Assembly (NCBI RefSeq): GCF_009856445.1
Contig: NZ_WMFA01000010.1
Span: forward strand, 32,664-96,663
DNA from: Halobacillus litoralis
GTDB taxonomy: Bacteria; Bacillota; Bacilli; Bacillales; Halobacillaceae
Reading direction: 5' to 3'
DNA length: 64,000 nucleotides
The position numbers and the translations under genes were made by a program. Each line of letters starts with the position of its first letter. The first letter of the stretch is position 1. This document shows positions 42,815-52,981 of this stretch, piece by piece. The notes under the pieces are model-generated. The model was not told the DNA's origin, did not search any database, and saw only the letters and a list, made by a program, of their open reading frames with translations.

Positions 42815-43147
42815 TTAATGACAGATTCCTAAGTTGTAGAGAACTGTTTTGACTTGTAGAGCAAGCGTACCGATCCAGAGCAGGTGAGTGATGGCATTCA
42901 TGCCGTACCATGTTGTCTTTCTCTTCATTTGTCCGCGTTTTTTATAAAGGATGGCCACCAAGGGAATAGTCATGACAGTAAAAATAGCCGTCAAGCCGAG
43001 GAGTCCTTTGTAGTCGCGAATCCAGATAAAGTCATTGAAGAGGGGGATGATGATCGTTGGAGTGTAAATGACAGATAGGAAGTAAACTCCGATGGACCAG
43101 GAGATGACCATGAACAGCAGGTTAATCAGAAGTGGGTATGTTTTCAC
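42815..43147 (-). CDS. Three-helix membrane protein
   Basis: The 110-residue protein has three hydrophobic helices, about residues 6-30, 46-67 and 82-103, with a basic loop (YKKRGQMKRKTTW) that should be cytosolic. The family is not recognised. GGAGGGGTGTACGCG precedes the start. It is separated from the NTF2-like gene by 54 bases and may share its transcript. Confidence 0.7.
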   Translation of the reverse strand: MKTYPLLINLLFMVISWSIGVYFLSVIYTPTIIIPLFNDFIWIRDYKGLLGLTAIFTVMTIPLVAILYKKRGQMKRKTTWYGMNAITHLLWIGTLALQVKTVLYNLGICH

Positions 43148-43231
43148 GCGTACACCCCTCCATTTTATTAATCCGATTTGTTTACTCGGGTTAATGTTAT
43201 CCTACGTTCAATAGTCGAAATTGTCAATATA

Positions 43232-43678
43232 TTATCCGTGTTCCTTTTGGTGGGCTTTCTTTTTCTTTAGATAATCCTCATCTTCACGGGCCAGCACCCA
43301 TTTTTCCTCGAAAATTCTTGCGGATTCTGCTTTCTCGTTGTCAATGTCGCGATCATTCACTTCTCCGTTTTTGTCATATTTTTTCCCTCCTTTATAATTC
43401 GCGTATCGCCGCGAGCGTGTGTAGCCCATCTGTAGGAACTTCCGGGCCATATCCATGCCGACGAAGTCATCCGCTTCTTTGTAGTCGAGAAACATCTGAT
43501 AGATTTTATCCGATGATTCCCGGGCGATTTCCGGTGTCTTGAAGCGCCAGTGAGCCAGGATTTCACTTTTATATGGTTCTACGAGCAATACCCCTTGTTC
43601 GCCACGTCCGACGCGGTACTTCTCGGGATTTTTGCGGAAGTCGATATTATCAAAATCGAGATCATAATCAAACGCCAT
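43232..43678 (-). CDS. DUF4385 protein
   Basis: The 148-residue, charged, soluble protein matches the DUF4385 family: FDYDLDFDNIDFRKNPEKY, GRGEQGVLLVEPYKSEIL and DFVGMDMARKFLQMGYTRSRRYA are strongly conserved blocks. The function is unknown. The ATG at 43678 lies 9 bases after AAAGGAA, and its start overlaps the end of the glutaminase gene by 11 bases, so the two are translated together. Confidence 0.85.
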   Translation of the reverse strand: MAFDYDLDFDNIDFRKNPEKYRVGRGEQGVLLVEPYKSEILAHWRFKTPEIARESSDKIYQMFLDYKEADDFVGMDMARKFLQMGYTRSRRYANYKGGKKYDKNGEVNDRDIDNEKAESARIFEEKWVLAREDEDYLKKKKAHQKEHG

Positions 43679-44636
43679 CTTCATACTTCCTTTCTGTGTT
43701 CTCGACACCGAACATATTAAGTTCAAGGTCCTGTGAGAGCTTTTTTATCAAGGCACCTCCGGCTGTACTGTTCCCTTTTTCATCAATGGCCGGTCCTACC
43801 ACGCCGATTCCCATACGTCCAGGGGAGGAACCGATGATGCTTCCAGATACTCCACTTTTACAAGGAAAACCTGCTTCCACTGCATAGTGCCCGGATGAAT
43901 TATACATCCCTGATGTCATCATGATTGCCTTCACTGTGCGTAAGTGGTGGGAGGGGATCAGCTTTTCACCTGTTTCAAGGTCCAGTCCTCCTTTTGCTAA
44001 AAACAGACCCACGCGGGCGAAATCGTGACAGCACATCATGACGGAATTCATTCGGAAATAAAGGTCGAGCGCCTCTTCTACATCCGTAACCAACGTACCG
44101 GTACTCTCCATGAAGTAAGCGAGGGAGCGGTTCCGTGCACCGTTCGCCTTTTCGGCCTCATATACTTCCTTGCTCATTTCTAGCTGCTCATTATTCGTTA
44201 CCTGACGCAGGAAATCCATATAGCGATGGAATCGTTTATCAACGGTTTGTCCTTTAATCAACGCAGCAACAGCTATGGCTCCTGCGTTGATCATTGGATT
44301 GAAAGGTTTACTTGTATCATAAGACTCAAGCTGGCTGATGGAATTGAAAAAATCACCCATTGGTTCCATGCCTACTGTTTGGAATACACGCTCTTTTCCG
44401 AAATCCTGTAAAGCGAGCATAAGGCCGATAATTTTTGAAGTGCTCTGCATCGGAATATATTTGTCATTATTACCGGCTGAAAAGCACTCTCCGTCTGTTG
44501 TGATGATGGTCACACCAAGGTAATCCTTGATGGTTTCGTCGTATTGAGGGAGACTCATGTTGACATTCCCGGATGAAGCGAAGGGGCGGCTGTCTTGAAT
44601 AGCTTCTTCGAGATAATCCTTCGTCAGTTCCTGCAT
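43668..44636 (-). CDS. glsA: Glutaminase
   Basis: The 322-residue enzyme is a serine-type glutaminase: MQSTSKI holds the catalytic Ser and the Lys, followed by NPMINAGAI, MCCHDFARVG and GVSGSIIG. It hydrolyses glutamine to glutamate and ammonia in the cytosol. AAAGGAGC precedes the ATG. The DUF4385 gene overlaps its end, which links the two in one transcript. Confidence 0.93.
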   Translation of the reverse strand: MQELTKDYLEEAIQDSRPFASSGNVNMSLPQYDETIKDYLGVTIITTDGECFSAGNNDKYIPMQSTSKIIGLMLALQDFGKERVFQTVGMEPMGDFFNSISQLESYDTSKPFNPMINAGAIAVAALIKGQTVDKRFHRYMDFLRQVTNNEQLEMSKEVYEAEKANGARNRSLAYFMESTGTLVTDVEEALDLYFRMNSVMMCCHDFARVGLFLAKGGLDLETGEKLIPSHHLRTVKAIMMTSGMYNSSGHYAVEAGFPCKSGVSGSIIGSSPGRMGIGVVGPAIDEKGNSTAGGALIKKLSQDLELNMFGVENTERKYEDGV

Positions 44637-44719
44637 ATCTTTGCTCCTTTTCTATAAGAAGTTCTAAGGGATCCATGGAATATGGTAGTTATGTACCTTT
44701 TTTAAAAAGCGGATAAACA

Positions 44720-44750
44720 AAAAACGGCACCCCACGAGGTGGGTGCCGTT
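44720..44750 (-). terminator. Terminator of the cytochrome bd operon
   Basis: AACGGCACCCCAC pairs with GTGGGTGCCGTT with one bulged base. On the minus strand it is followed by Us, just after the cydB stop codon. Confidence 0.87.
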
Positions 44751-44755
44751 GAGAG

Positions 44756-45781
44756 TTATTCCTGTTTCAAGTAGCGGCGGTCTTTGAGGAAGAGACGCCA
44801 GAAAAGGTAGAAAGCTGGGATGAGAATTCCGAATCCGACGGCATAGACAATCAGCATCTGATAGAACGTATCAGGGTTTGTGAACCCGTCTGTGATGGTA
44901 ATATCCGGATAAATCAAGTAAGGCAGGTGTGCGGCCCCATAAGCATAAATTGCGACGGCATATTGTAAGCCAACCATGATGACAGCGGGGCGTGCCAGCC
45001 CCCGATGGCCGTCTTTTTTTCTGATGAAGAGAAAGCCATAACCGATGAGAAAGAACAGAAGGGATAAACCGAACGCCACCCAGTGTTCCTGGATGTTATC
45101 AACGATCCATGAAGCCTCATCAGGGAATGTGCCGATCGTCAACATGGCGATGGCGATACTGACAGGCCCAAGCCAAAGTGAATGTTTGCGAAAAGTATCA
45201 TAGGCGTTCCAGTCCTCTGCTTCCTTCGCATAATCCATCAGGAAAATGGCCGAGATGAAAAGCTCGGTCGATAATCCGAACAAGATATGCATATACAAGG
45301 TCGGGTGGGTGAGCAATTCTCCGTACTCCAGGCGGGGATAGCCACTTTCAACACTGACGAATCCCCCTAAAGTGATCGGAAGTATACTGACGAGAAGTGC
45401 CGGAATGATCAATCCGGTAAAACCGGAAGTCAGCCGGAGCAGGTCTTTATACCGATCAGCGTGATGCTGGAAAACCATGAACGTCGTGCGAATCGTCAAG
45501 AGCAGTACCCCGAGTCCGACCGGGACGAGCAGAACATTGCTGAGCAAGGTTGTAGCGAACGGGAAAAAAGTGACGACAGATACGACGAATATGACGAGAA
45601 AGACGTTGGTCACTTCCCATGTGGGAGAAAGAAAACGGTTGGCGATTTGGGAGGCACTTTTTTCTTCATTTCTTCCATAAATCATGCCCCAGAATCCTGC
45701 ACCGAAGTCGAGAGACCCGAGGATGGAATAGACGAAAAGCAAGCTCCACAAAATCGTAATCGCTAATGTTGATGCTTCCAT
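44756..45781 (-). CDS. cydB: Cytochrome bd quinol oxidase subunit II
   Basis: The 341-residue protein has eight to nine helices with the family start LLFVYSILGSLDFGAGFWGM and the acidic residues of the proton path. With subunit I it forms a quinol oxidase that reduces oxygen without pumping protons. It starts 32 bases after cydA. The pair looks closest to B. subtilis YthA/YthB by size; cydAB naming follows the general family. Confidence 0.9.
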   Translation of the reverse strand: MEASTLAITILWSLLFVYSILGSLDFGAGFWGMIYGRNEEKSASQIANRFLSPTWEVTNVFLVIFVVSVVTFFPFATTLLSNVLLVPVGLGVLLLTIRTTFMVFQHHADRYKDLLRLTSGFTGLIIPALLVSILPITLGGFVSVESGYPRLEYGELLTHPTLYMHILFGLSTELFISAIFLMDYAKEAEDWNAYDTFRKHSLWLGPVSIAIAMLTIGTFPDEASWIVDNIQEHWVAFGLSLLFFLIGYGFLFIRKKDGHRGLARPAVIMVGLQYAVAIYAYGAAHLPYLIYPDITITDGFTNPDTFYQMLIVYAVGFGILIPAFYLFWRLFLKDRRYLKQE

Positions 45782-45813
45782 AGGTTGTACGTCCTTTCTG
45801 GGATGATGTTTTC

Positions 45814-47145
45814 TTACGCTTCTCGCGCATCCAAATCTTTACGGACCGGGTTTCGTTTGAAGTAATAGCGCATCACGAATCCAGTGACAAACAGCAAAGT
45901 AATATACAGGGTCATGAAAAGGTAGAAAAGGAAACCGACGCTGTTGGATTTAGTTGCCGCCTCATCTGTACGCAGCACTTCATTGATGGTCCACGGCTGC
46001 CGACCGATACAGCTGAAGCACCAGCCCGCTTCAATGGCAAGCATCGCGAGCGGACCACTGACAACGAGCATAGCCAGAATCCAGCTTGGAAACTCTTTTT
46101 TCAGGACGTGTTTCCAGAACAAAGCGATGAATGCAACGAGAATGAGGACCGTACCAATCCCGACCATGACATTGAAGAGGATGTGGACATAAAGCGGCGG
46201 CCATAATTCTTCGGGCCATTCATTGAGTCCCATCACTTCTGTATCCAAACGATCACCAGCAAGAAAACTGAGTGCGTAAGGGATTTCGACTGCGTATTTC
46301 ACTCGTTGATCTTCCAGAGAAGTATAACCACCGACGGATAACGGAGCGTAGCGTTGAGTTTCGAAAAGTCCCTCCGCAGCTGCCAATTTACGTGGATTGT
46401 ATTCATGAAGCATCTGTGCTGTTTCATGCCCGTTGACTGCTGTTGCAAGAGACATGAGCGCGCCGAAGTAAAGAGCGATGGTCAGTGCTTTTTTATGGTA
46501 GGCACGCTCAGCTTTCGTGATTTTGCTTCTCATGAGTCGGAGCGCGGCAATAGAAGCAACGAGAAAGGCAACGGTCATATAAGCAGACAAAGTCACGTGG
46601 ATGGCGGTGACACCGAAACTTGGATTGAAAAAGGCGGCCCACGTATTTACATCTGTGATCTCACCATCTGGTGTAATGTTAAAACCTGCCGGTGTGTTCA
46701 TCCACGCATGGACATCGGTGATTAAGATGGCCGATGCGGTTGCTCCAAGTGCGACAGATATAATGCTGACAAGTCTCAATGTCGGCGGCAGACGGTCGGC
46801 CGCATATAAATAGATCGACATGAACACAGCTTCAATAAGAAATGCGAAAATCTCCATTTGGAACGGGAGCGCGATGACTTGTCCAACGATCTCCATGAAG
46901 TCTGGGAATAATAGGGAGATCATGACACCGACAATGGTTCCTGAAGCAATCGATACAGCCAATAAAATAGCGAAACCTTTCGTCCATCGTTTCGCCATCA
47001 ACGCATAATCCGGGTCTTTTTTTATAAAGTGGAGGACTTCCGCGATGATGATCATGACGGGAAGTCCAACACCAATCGTTGCATAAATAATGTGAAACCC
47101 AAGCGACGTTCCGAACAAAGCCCGGGCCATTACGACGATATCCAT
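45814..47145 (-). CDS. cydA: Cytochrome bd quinol oxidase subunit I
   Basis: The 443-residue protein has nine helices, the heme ligand His in GTSLGFHIIYA near residue 17, and the GRQPW motif in CIGRQPWTINEV. The Q loop is short, as in cyanide-insensitive oxidases and YthA. The ATG at 47145 follows GAGGTGGAGATCA; the frame extension upstream is not needed. The methyltransferase gene ends 66 bases upstream on the same strand. Confidence 0.92.
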   Translation of the reverse strand: MDIVVMARALFGTSLGFHIIYATIGVGLPVMIIIAEVLHFIKKDPDYALMAKRWTKGFAILLAVSIASGTIVGVMISLLFPDFMEIVGQVIALPFQMEIFAFLIEAVFMSIYLYAADRLPPTLRLVSIISVALGATASAILITDVHAWMNTPAGFNITPDGEITDVNTWAAFFNPSFGVTAIHVTLSAYMTVAFLVASIAALRLMRSKITKAERAYHKKALTIALYFGALMSLATAVNGHETAQMLHEYNPRKLAAAEGLFETQRYAPLSVGGYTSLEDQRVKYAVEIPYALSFLAGDRLDTEVMGLNEWPEELWPPLYVHILFNVMVGIGTVLILVAFIALFWKHVLKKEFPSWILAMLVVSGPLAMLAIEAGWCFSCIGRQPWTINEVLRTDEAATKSNSVGFLFYLFMTLYITLLFVTGFVMRYYFKRNPVRKDLDAREA

Positions 47146-47211
47146 TGATCTCCACCTCACATACAAATTCAATACCTCGCTTATTTTTCCAATGTGATGG
47201 TGGATTATTCG

Positions 47212-47988
47212 TCAGGAGGAATGTTTTTCTACGATTACCATATACTCATCGATCGCGAAAGATTTCACATGATCGTTTTCTTCTGTGATGGAAAAGTGGT
47301 TCTTTGCTTCTGCGGGTGCTTGTTTAAAAAATTCTTCAACGGCTTTTTGGTCTGTTTCATCGTCTAATGTACGTCGTACCCAGTCTTGGAAAGGCATGAT
47401 CTTCTTTCTCGTGAGGTATTGTTTGACGTTCAAACGGTGGTTGCGGAAAAGCTTTTCCCAATCACTGATTTTGAGAGCGCGGACGTGGCTGTAATCACGT
47501 TTTTTCTCGAACCGATTATAAAACTCATCCAATTGATCATCTTCAGGTGCCACGTTATCAATCATTAAAAATTTACCGTTGTCTTTTAAGACGCGGGCCA
47601 CCTCCTCAATAAAACGATTGGGGGAAGGGAAGTGATGAGGAGCAATACGGCAAGTGACAAGATCAAAACTGTCGTCAAGAAAAGGGAGTTGCTCCGCATC
47701 AGCGACTACGTATTCAATGTTTGATTGAGAATTCAAGTGATAGGCGGTGTTTTGCAGCATGTCTTTTGTGAGGTCTGTGGCGAAAACCGTTCCGCAATGG
47801 CTACTCAGGGCTTTGGCGACATGGCCACCTCCTGTAGCGATATCCAGTGCTTTGTGAGAATCATCGGGTTTCAGCCACTCTACGATAGCATCGAGATCCG
47901 ATTGTTTTTTATGGGTCGTACTGTCGACATACGCCTGCTTGTTTTTCGAAAATACTTCCTGAACATGACGTTTTACTTCATCTGACAT
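47212..47988 (-). CDS. Class I SAM-dependent methyltransferase
   Basis: The 258-residue protein has the SAM-binding motif ALDIATGGGHVAKAL near residue 47, ATDLTKDML, and DAEQLPFLDDSFDLVTCR, which is the UbiE/YcgJ-like pattern. A C-terminal part of about 100 residues is charged. The substrate is unknown; the nearness of the quinol oxidase genes might hint at a quinone, but that is weak. It lies 66 bases before cydA on the same strand. Confidence 0.86.
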   Translation of the reverse strand: MSDEVKRHVQEVFSKNKQAYVDSTTHKKQSDLDAIVEWLKPDDSHKALDIATGGGHVAKALSSHCGTVFATDLTKDMLQNTAYHLNSQSNIEYVVADAEQLPFLDDSFDLVTCRIAPHHFPSPNRFIEEVARVLKDNGKFLMIDNVAPEDDQLDEFYNRFEKKRDYSHVRALKISDWEKLFRNHRLNVKQYLTRKKIMPFQDWVRRTLDDETDQKAVEEFFKQAPAEAKNHFSITEENDHVKSFAIDEYMVIVEKHSS

Positions 47989-48063
47989 AAGTAATCCCTT
48001 CTTTCCTATTATTCCGCTTCCGGTTATATGTTGTTTGTGTATGCAGTTATTAAAGAATATGGA

Positions 48064-48608
48064 GGATTGTGGAAGACTCAGTTTCGAGATGTTTGGGGGC
48101 TTCGTTTGCCATATTTGGAGTCAGGGGTGGCTGGGAAGCTACTCGCTTTCCTGTGGGGGAGTGCCGAGCTTCCTCGGGCTACGCCCTGCGGGATCTCGCC
48201 GATCTCCTTTCTCCCACGGGAGTCTCGCAGCTTCCCAGCCACCCCATACGATAAAAGTGAGAAACGAACCCCTTTGCCCCGTATGAGTGTCTTTCACAGA
48301 TCCTGAATCTATAGTGATAAAGCGCTCTATAACAGGCTTTATCATTCAAAATGTTGTAGGAGAATCCATGTTGCTTCACTTTCCTTAGGAGTAAAAGCTT
48401 CCCTTTCCTGGAAGTGGTTTCGAGATACTTATATGGCAAAGGGCGGAGGGGAATGGCGAGACTCCTGCGGGAAAAAAGTGCTTGGTGAGACCCCACAGGA
48501 CGCAGTCCGAGGAGGCTCACCGCGCTCCCGCGGAAAGCGAGCTATTCCCCGCAGCCCCCATCCACCTAACAAAAGTCTCGAAACTGAGTCTTCAAGAATA
48601 GGGAGCTT
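48064..48608. repeat. Composite non-coding hairpin element, copy 2 (B module, linker, A module)
   Basis: This is the inverted partner of 2416-2958 and has nearly the same length (545 bp). An 18-bp perfect inverted pair GAAGACTCAGTTTCGAGA (48072-48089) and its complement (48576-48593) bounds it. The B module hairpin spans about 48105-48265, the related linker follows, and the A module covers 48395-48608 (214 bp). The outer flank GGATTGTG is shared with copy 1. Frames inside are spurious. The next 143 bases (48609-48751) hold nothing I can name before the ileS promoter. Confidence 0.85.
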
Positions 48609-48751
48609 ATTTTCAATATTTAACAGGGCTTAATTTTATTGTAAGCAAAACAGGTGATTGGCGATAATATGGAATTTTTATAGAAAGCGATAAGATAAAG
48701 TGAATACGTATAAGGTTTTGAAAAATGGGCGAGGATGAGGGTAAGAAAGCT

Positions 48752-48780
48752 TTGACATACAAAAGATTACATTGTAGGAT
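48752..48780 (+). promoter_or_regulatory. Promoter of the T-box-ileS transcript
   Basis: TTGACA (48752-48757), a 17-base spacer and TAGGAT (48775-48780) form a strong promoter just before the T-box leader. Confidence 0.82.
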
Positions 48781-48785
48781 ATGGA

Positions 48786-49047
48786 GAAGATACGTATAGT
48801 TTCGTTGACGGGAAGAGTAGGCTTTTATTTCTGTCTCAAGAGAGTCGCTGGCTGGTGTGAAGCGATGACAGGTAATAGCTGAAGATCATCTCTGAGAAGT
48901 TCTGCTGAAATGATACAGAGTAAGTGGAACCGGTGGGCGGCCGTTATCCGTTTTGTGAACCGAGAGCCGTGCACGTTGTGTGCGGAATATGGGTGGTACC
49001 GCGGAATCAAATCCGTCCCTGTTTTTACAGCAGGGGCGGATTTTTTA
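48786..49047 (+). ncRNA. T-box leader, isoleucine (ATC) specifier
   Basis: Stem I holds GGTGTGAAGC, then the specifier region GAAGATCATCTCTGAG with ATC (Ile) at 48885-48887. The T-box bulge GGGTGGTACCGCGG lies at 48991-49004. The terminator AAATCCGTCCCTG / CAGGGGCGGATTT (49009-49043) and a U run follow. Uncharged isoleucine tRNA should pair with the specifier and bulge and let transcription enter ileS. Confidence 0.96.
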
Positions 49048-49122
49048 TTTTGTCCCTGACGTCACTAGGAAGTTCGTAATCATTTTTCTATACAAAAAAT
49101 CAAAGGGTAAGAGGTGGAAGAA

Positions 49123-52100
49123 ATGCGCAGTGTCAATACGAAAGAAGCGGCTTTAGACCGCGAAAATCGTGTCAAAGATTACTGGAATAAAGAAAATGTC
49201 TTCCGTCGCTCCATGAACGAGCGCGAAGGTGCAGAAACATTTGTTTTTTATGAAGGACCGCCGACAGCCAACGGCCTTCCTCACGCCGGTCACGTGCTTG
49301 GCCGCGTCATCAAGGACTTTGTCGGACGTTACAAAACGATGCAGGGCTATCAAGTACTCCGTAAGGGCGGCTGGGATACCCACGGTCTGCCGGTAGAGCT
49401 TGAAGTTGAGAAACAGCTTGGCATCTCCGGAAAACAGCAGATCGAAGAGTACGGTGTCGAGAAGTTCATCGAGAAATGTAAGGAAAGTGTCTTCAACTAC
49501 GAAAAAGAGTGGCGTGAGTTTACGGAATCCATCGGTTACTGGCTCGATATGGATGATCCGTATGTCACTCTACAGGATCGTTATATTGAAAGTGTCTGGT
49601 ATATCCTGAGTGACCTTCACAAGCGTAACCTGCTTTCTAAAGGTCACCGTGTTACCCCTTACTGCCCGAGCTGTCAGACGACATTGAGCTCCCACGAAGT
49701 GGCACAGGGCTATGAAGATGTCAAAGACCTATCCGCAACCGCGAAGTTCAAAGTGAAGGGTTCTGAAAATGAATTCTTCCTGGGATGGACGACAACGCCA
49801 TGGACATTGCCAGCCAACGTAACGCTTGCTGTTCACTCGGACCTTGACTATATCAAGGCGAAAAAAGATGGAGAAGTGTACATCGTTGCGGAAGCTCTTG
49901 CTGAGAAGAACCTCGGAGAAGAGTACGAAGTCGTTTCCAAGCATAAAGGGAGCGAATTCAAGGATGTTGAATACCAGCCGCCGTTCCCATTCGTTAAGCC
50001 TGAACGTGGTCACTTCGTAGTTGAAGCAGACTTCGTAAACGCAGAAAGCGGAACAGGTGTCGTACACATCGCACCCGCTTATGGTGAAGATGACTACAAC
50101 CTGGTGAAGGAAAACAACTTGTCCTTCTTCAATGTCGTTGATGGCCAAGGTCGTTACACAGAGGATATCCCTCCATTTGAAGGCCGATTCGTCAAAGACT
50201 GTGACGTCGACATCGTGAAATACCTGGCAAATGAAGGACTTCTTTTCCATAAAGAAAAATACGAGCACAGCTACCCACATTGCTGGCGTTGTGATTCTCC
50301 ATTGCTTTATTACGCAATCGAGAGCTGGTTCATCAAGACCACAGAACTGAAAGATCAGTTCATCAAAAACAACCAGGAAGTGACTTGGCATCCGAACCAC
50401 ATCAAAGATGGCCGCTTCGGTAACTTCCTTGAAAACATGGTCGACTGGAACATCGGTCGTAACCGTTTCTGGGGAACACCACTGCCAATCTGGATGTGTG
50501 ATTCTTGTGACCACCAGTACGCACCGCACAGCAAAGCGGATCTACAAGAAAAAGCGATCGGTGATATCGGTGATGTTGAGCTTCACAAGCCTTATGTCGA
50601 CCGCGTCCAGGTAACCTGTGAAAAATGTAACGGCACAATGAACCGTGTACCAGAAGTTATCGACGTATGGTTCGACTCTGGTTCTATGCCATTTGCCCAG
50701 CAGCACTACCCGTTTGAAAACAAAGATCAGTTTGAGAAGCAGTTCCCTGCAGATGTCATCTGTGAAGGAATTGACCAGACACGTGGATGGTTCTACAGTC
50801 TGCTTGCTGTTTCCACATTGTTTACGGGTAAAGCTCCATACAAGCGTGTCCTTTCTACAGGTCACATCCTTGATGAAGAAGGGCGCAAGATGTCCAAGAG
50901 TAAAGGGAACGCTCTAAACCCGACAGATCTTGTTACGAAATTCGGTGCTGACGCTTTCCGTTGGGCACTTCTTGCTGACAGTGCACCATGGAACAACAAG
51001 CGATTCTCCGAACGTGTCGTCATCGAAGCGAAATCGAAAGTCATCGACACACTCGTGAACACGCACGGTTTCTACACGTTGTATGCCAATATTGATGGAT
51101 ACACGTTCGATAAAAATGAAGAAGGCGAAAAGACACTGCTTGACCGCTGGGTTCTTTCCCGCCTCAACAGTGTGACGGGTGTCGTAGAAGAAGCGTTGAA
51201 CGACTATGACTTCACAAAAGCTGCGAAAGCTCTTGAGAAGTATGTTGATGAAGTGAGTAACTGGTACATCCGTCGTTCCCGTGACCGTTTCTGGGAAGAA
51301 GGCATGACAGAGTCCAAGAAAGCGGCTTACCACACACTCCACGAAGTGTTGGCACAGCTGAGTCAGCTGATGGCTCCTTACACGCCGTTCCTTGCTGATG
51401 ACATCTATCAAAACTTGACGGGTGAAAGTGTGCACTTGGCGTACTTCCCGAAAGTAGACGATACAGTTGTCAACACACAGCTTGAAAAAGATATGGATGC
51501 TGTCCTGCAAGTGGTTGAGCTTGCTCGTGGAGTCCGTAATACAGAGTCCATCAAAACGAAGCAGCCTCTATCTGAACTTGTCGTCATTCCGGTCAACCAG
51601 GATCAAGGAAAAGCGCTCGAAGAATACAGCAATATCATCCGTGATGAGATCAACGTGAAGGATGTGGTTGTGAAGCAGTCTTCTGATGATCTTGTCCGTT
51701 ATGAAGTGAAGCTGAATTTCCGTGCGGCAGGACCTGTTCTAGGGAAAAATGTTGGTGTCGTGAAAGGCTACCTTGAAAAACTTTCAGACGAAGAAGCAGC
51801 GAAAATCGTCCAGGACGAGAAAGTCGTTGTGCCGACAGGAGATGGGGAAGTCGAAGTGACGATGGATCTGTTGAACGTTGAACGCGTCGCGGATGCTGGA
51901 CTTTCTATGGGATCCAACCAGGACTTCCACGTTGTGCTCGATACGAACATCACAGAAGAGCTGCGTCTTGAAGGCCTCGCACGTGAAGTGATCCGTGTCA
52001 TCCAGGATGAGCGTAAACAGCAGGATCTTCCAATCGATCTTCGCGTCGACATCGCCCTTGATGGAGATGCAGACGTGAAAGAAGCCATCCAGCAAAATGA

Positions 52101-52212
52101 ACAGCTGATCCGTGAAAATGTTCTTGTGAATAATTTGACGGTCGGTGAAAAAGAAGCGATGAAAGAGTACACAGTCGGTGATCACCAGCTGAAACTGGCG
52201 CTTCAAAAGTAA
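49123..52212 (+). CDS. ileS: Isoleucyl-tRNA synthetase, type 2 (eukaryote-like)
   Basis: The 1029-residue class I synthetase has the HIGH-type motif HAGH at residues 54-57 and KMSKS at 589-593. [16 protein letters not shown] and [18 protein letters not shown] mark the type 2 branch, which is about 100 residues longer than the usual bacterial type 1 and is often insensitive to mupirocin. The ATG at 49123 follows AAGAGGTGG; the GTG at 49114 lies in that site. It is controlled by the T-box leader. Confidence 0.95.
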   Translation: MRSVNTKEAALDRENRVKDYWNKENVFRRSMNEREGAETFVFYEGPPTANGLPHAGHVLGRVIKDFVGRYKTMQGYQVLRKGGWDTHGLPVELEVEKQLGISGKQQIEEYGVEKFIEKCKESVFNYEKEWREFTESIGYWLDMDDPYVTLQDRYIESVWYILSDLHKRNLLSKGHRVTPYCPSCQTTLSSHEVAQGYEDVKDLSATAKFKVKGSENEFFLGWTTTPWTLPANVTLAVHSDLDYIKAKKDGEVYIVAEALAEKNLGEEYEVVSKHKGSEFKDVEYQPPFPFVKPERGHFVVEADFVNAESGTGVVHIAPAYGEDDYNLVKENNLSFFNVVDGQGRYTEDIPPFEGRFVKDCDVDIVKYLANEGLLFHKEKYEHSYPHCWRCDSPLLYYAIESWFIKTTELKDQFIKNNQEVTWHPNHIKDGRFGNFLENMVDWNIGRNRFWGTPLPIWMCDSCDHQYAPHSKADLQEKAIGDIGDVELHKPYVDRVQVTCEKCNGTMNRVPEVIDVWFDSGSMPFAQQHYPFENKDQFEKQFPADVICEGIDQTRGWFYSLLAVSTLFTGKAPYKRVLSTGHILDEEGRKMSKSKGNALNPTDLVTKFGADAFRWALLADSAPWNNKRFSERVVIEAKSKVIDTLVNTHGFYTLYANIDGYTFDKNEEGEKTLLDRWVLSRLNSVTGVVEEALNDYDFTKAAKALEKYVDEVSNWYIRRSRDRFWEEGMTESKKAAYHTLHEVLAQLSQLMAPYTPFLADDIYQNLTGESVHLAYFPKVDDTVVNTQLEKDMDAVLQVVELARGVRNTESIKTKQPLSELVVIPVNQDQGKALEEYSNIIRDEINVKDVVVKQSSDDLVRYEVKLNFRAAGPVLGKNVGVVKGYLEKLSDEEAAKIVQDEKVVVPTGDGEVEVTMDLLNVERVADAGLSMGSNQDFHVVLDTNITEELRLEGLAREVIRVIQDERKQQDLPIDLRVDIALDGDADVKEAIQQNEQLIRENVLVNNLTVGEKEAMKEYTVGDHQLKLALQK

Positions 52213-52220
52213 TAGTTGTA

Positions 52221-52256
52221 AAAGCTGGAGCATACGGTGCTCCAGCTTTTTTATTT
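52221..52256 (+). terminator. Factor-independent terminator
   Basis: AAAGCTGGAGCA and TGCTCCAGCTTT form a 12-pair stem followed by TTTATTTT, just after ileS. Confidence 0.92.
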
Positions 52257-52324
52257 TCAACAAGAGGATTTAGGTCTATAGTATCGAAGTAAACAACGAA
52301 TACAATCATTCAGGGGGTAGAACC

Positions 52325-52939
52325 ATGTTCAAGAAAATGGCCAGTGATGCATTAGGATTGAGTGACATTGGAAAGATCATAAGAAAAGAAGACTTTGATA
52401 AAGCACAGTCCGATGATTTTGTATTGACGGAAGATGGAGAGAAAATCCATTTTTTGATCAAGTCAAAAAGTGATGAATACTGCTTTACGAACCGGGCGCT
52501 TATCCACCTCGATGGTGACAAAGCGACAAGCAGCAAACGGAACATCAAACGCTATGACTATTACCAGCATCCGATCCGCCATGTATCTGTGGAGACGGCA
52601 GGGACGATCGACCTGGATTTAGAAATCAAGTTTTACATCGGTGATCAGTACATGAGCATCGACATCGCCAAGGATGAAGGAGAAGCGATTGCCGACTTGT
52701 ATAAATCTCTTGTGTCCATCTCTCAAATTCAGGAGGAAAATCAGCGACAGGCGGCTTTTGCAAAAGACAGCATTGGAATGGCGCAGGACCTTATCCATGA
52801 CAACCGGTTCCATGAAAATGACATTTCAAAAGAGTTCGGTGAAGCGGCTACTTTTGCGTATGATTGGTTTATACAAAAGTACAAAGAGAATACCCGTAAA
52901 GACTTTGACGATGTGTTTGAGAAATATATTCAGAATTAG
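52325..52939 (+). CDS. PH-domain protein, YvbH-like
   Basis: The 204-residue protein has a bacterial PH domain (about residues 8-125: EKIHFLIKSKSDEYCFTNRALIHLD, KRNIKRYDYYQHPI) and a C-terminal helical part (NDISKEFGEAATFAYDWFIQKYK). The length and both halves agree with B. subtilis YvbH. The function is unknown; PH domains of this type form rings. AGGGGGTAG precedes the ATG. It is a single gene. Confidence 0.88.
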   Translation: MFKKMASDALGLSDIGKIIRKEDFDKAQSDDFVLTEDGEKIHFLIKSKSDEYCFTNRALIHLDGDKATSSKRNIKRYDYYQHPIRHVSVETAGTIDLDLEIKFYIGDQYMSIDIAKDEGEAIADLYKSLVSISQIQEENQRQAAFAKDSIGMAQDLIHDNRFHENDISKEFGEAATFAYDWFIQKYKENTRKDFDDVFEKYIQN

Positions 52940-52940
52940 A

Positions 52941-52980
52941 GAAAACCCGGATCATGTTTCATCACATGGTCCGGGTTTTC
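52941..52980. terminator. Bidirectional terminator
   Basis: GAAAACCCGGATCATGT pairs, with one mismatch, with ACATGGTCCGGGTTTTC. It separates the YvbH-like gene from the convergent lipoprotein gene. Confidence 0.9.
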
Positions 52981-52981
52981 T

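Noticed and set aside
48028..48345. Open frames upstream of the T-box
   Set aside because: They lie within the second composite element and repeat the same false peptides as at 2.4 kb.
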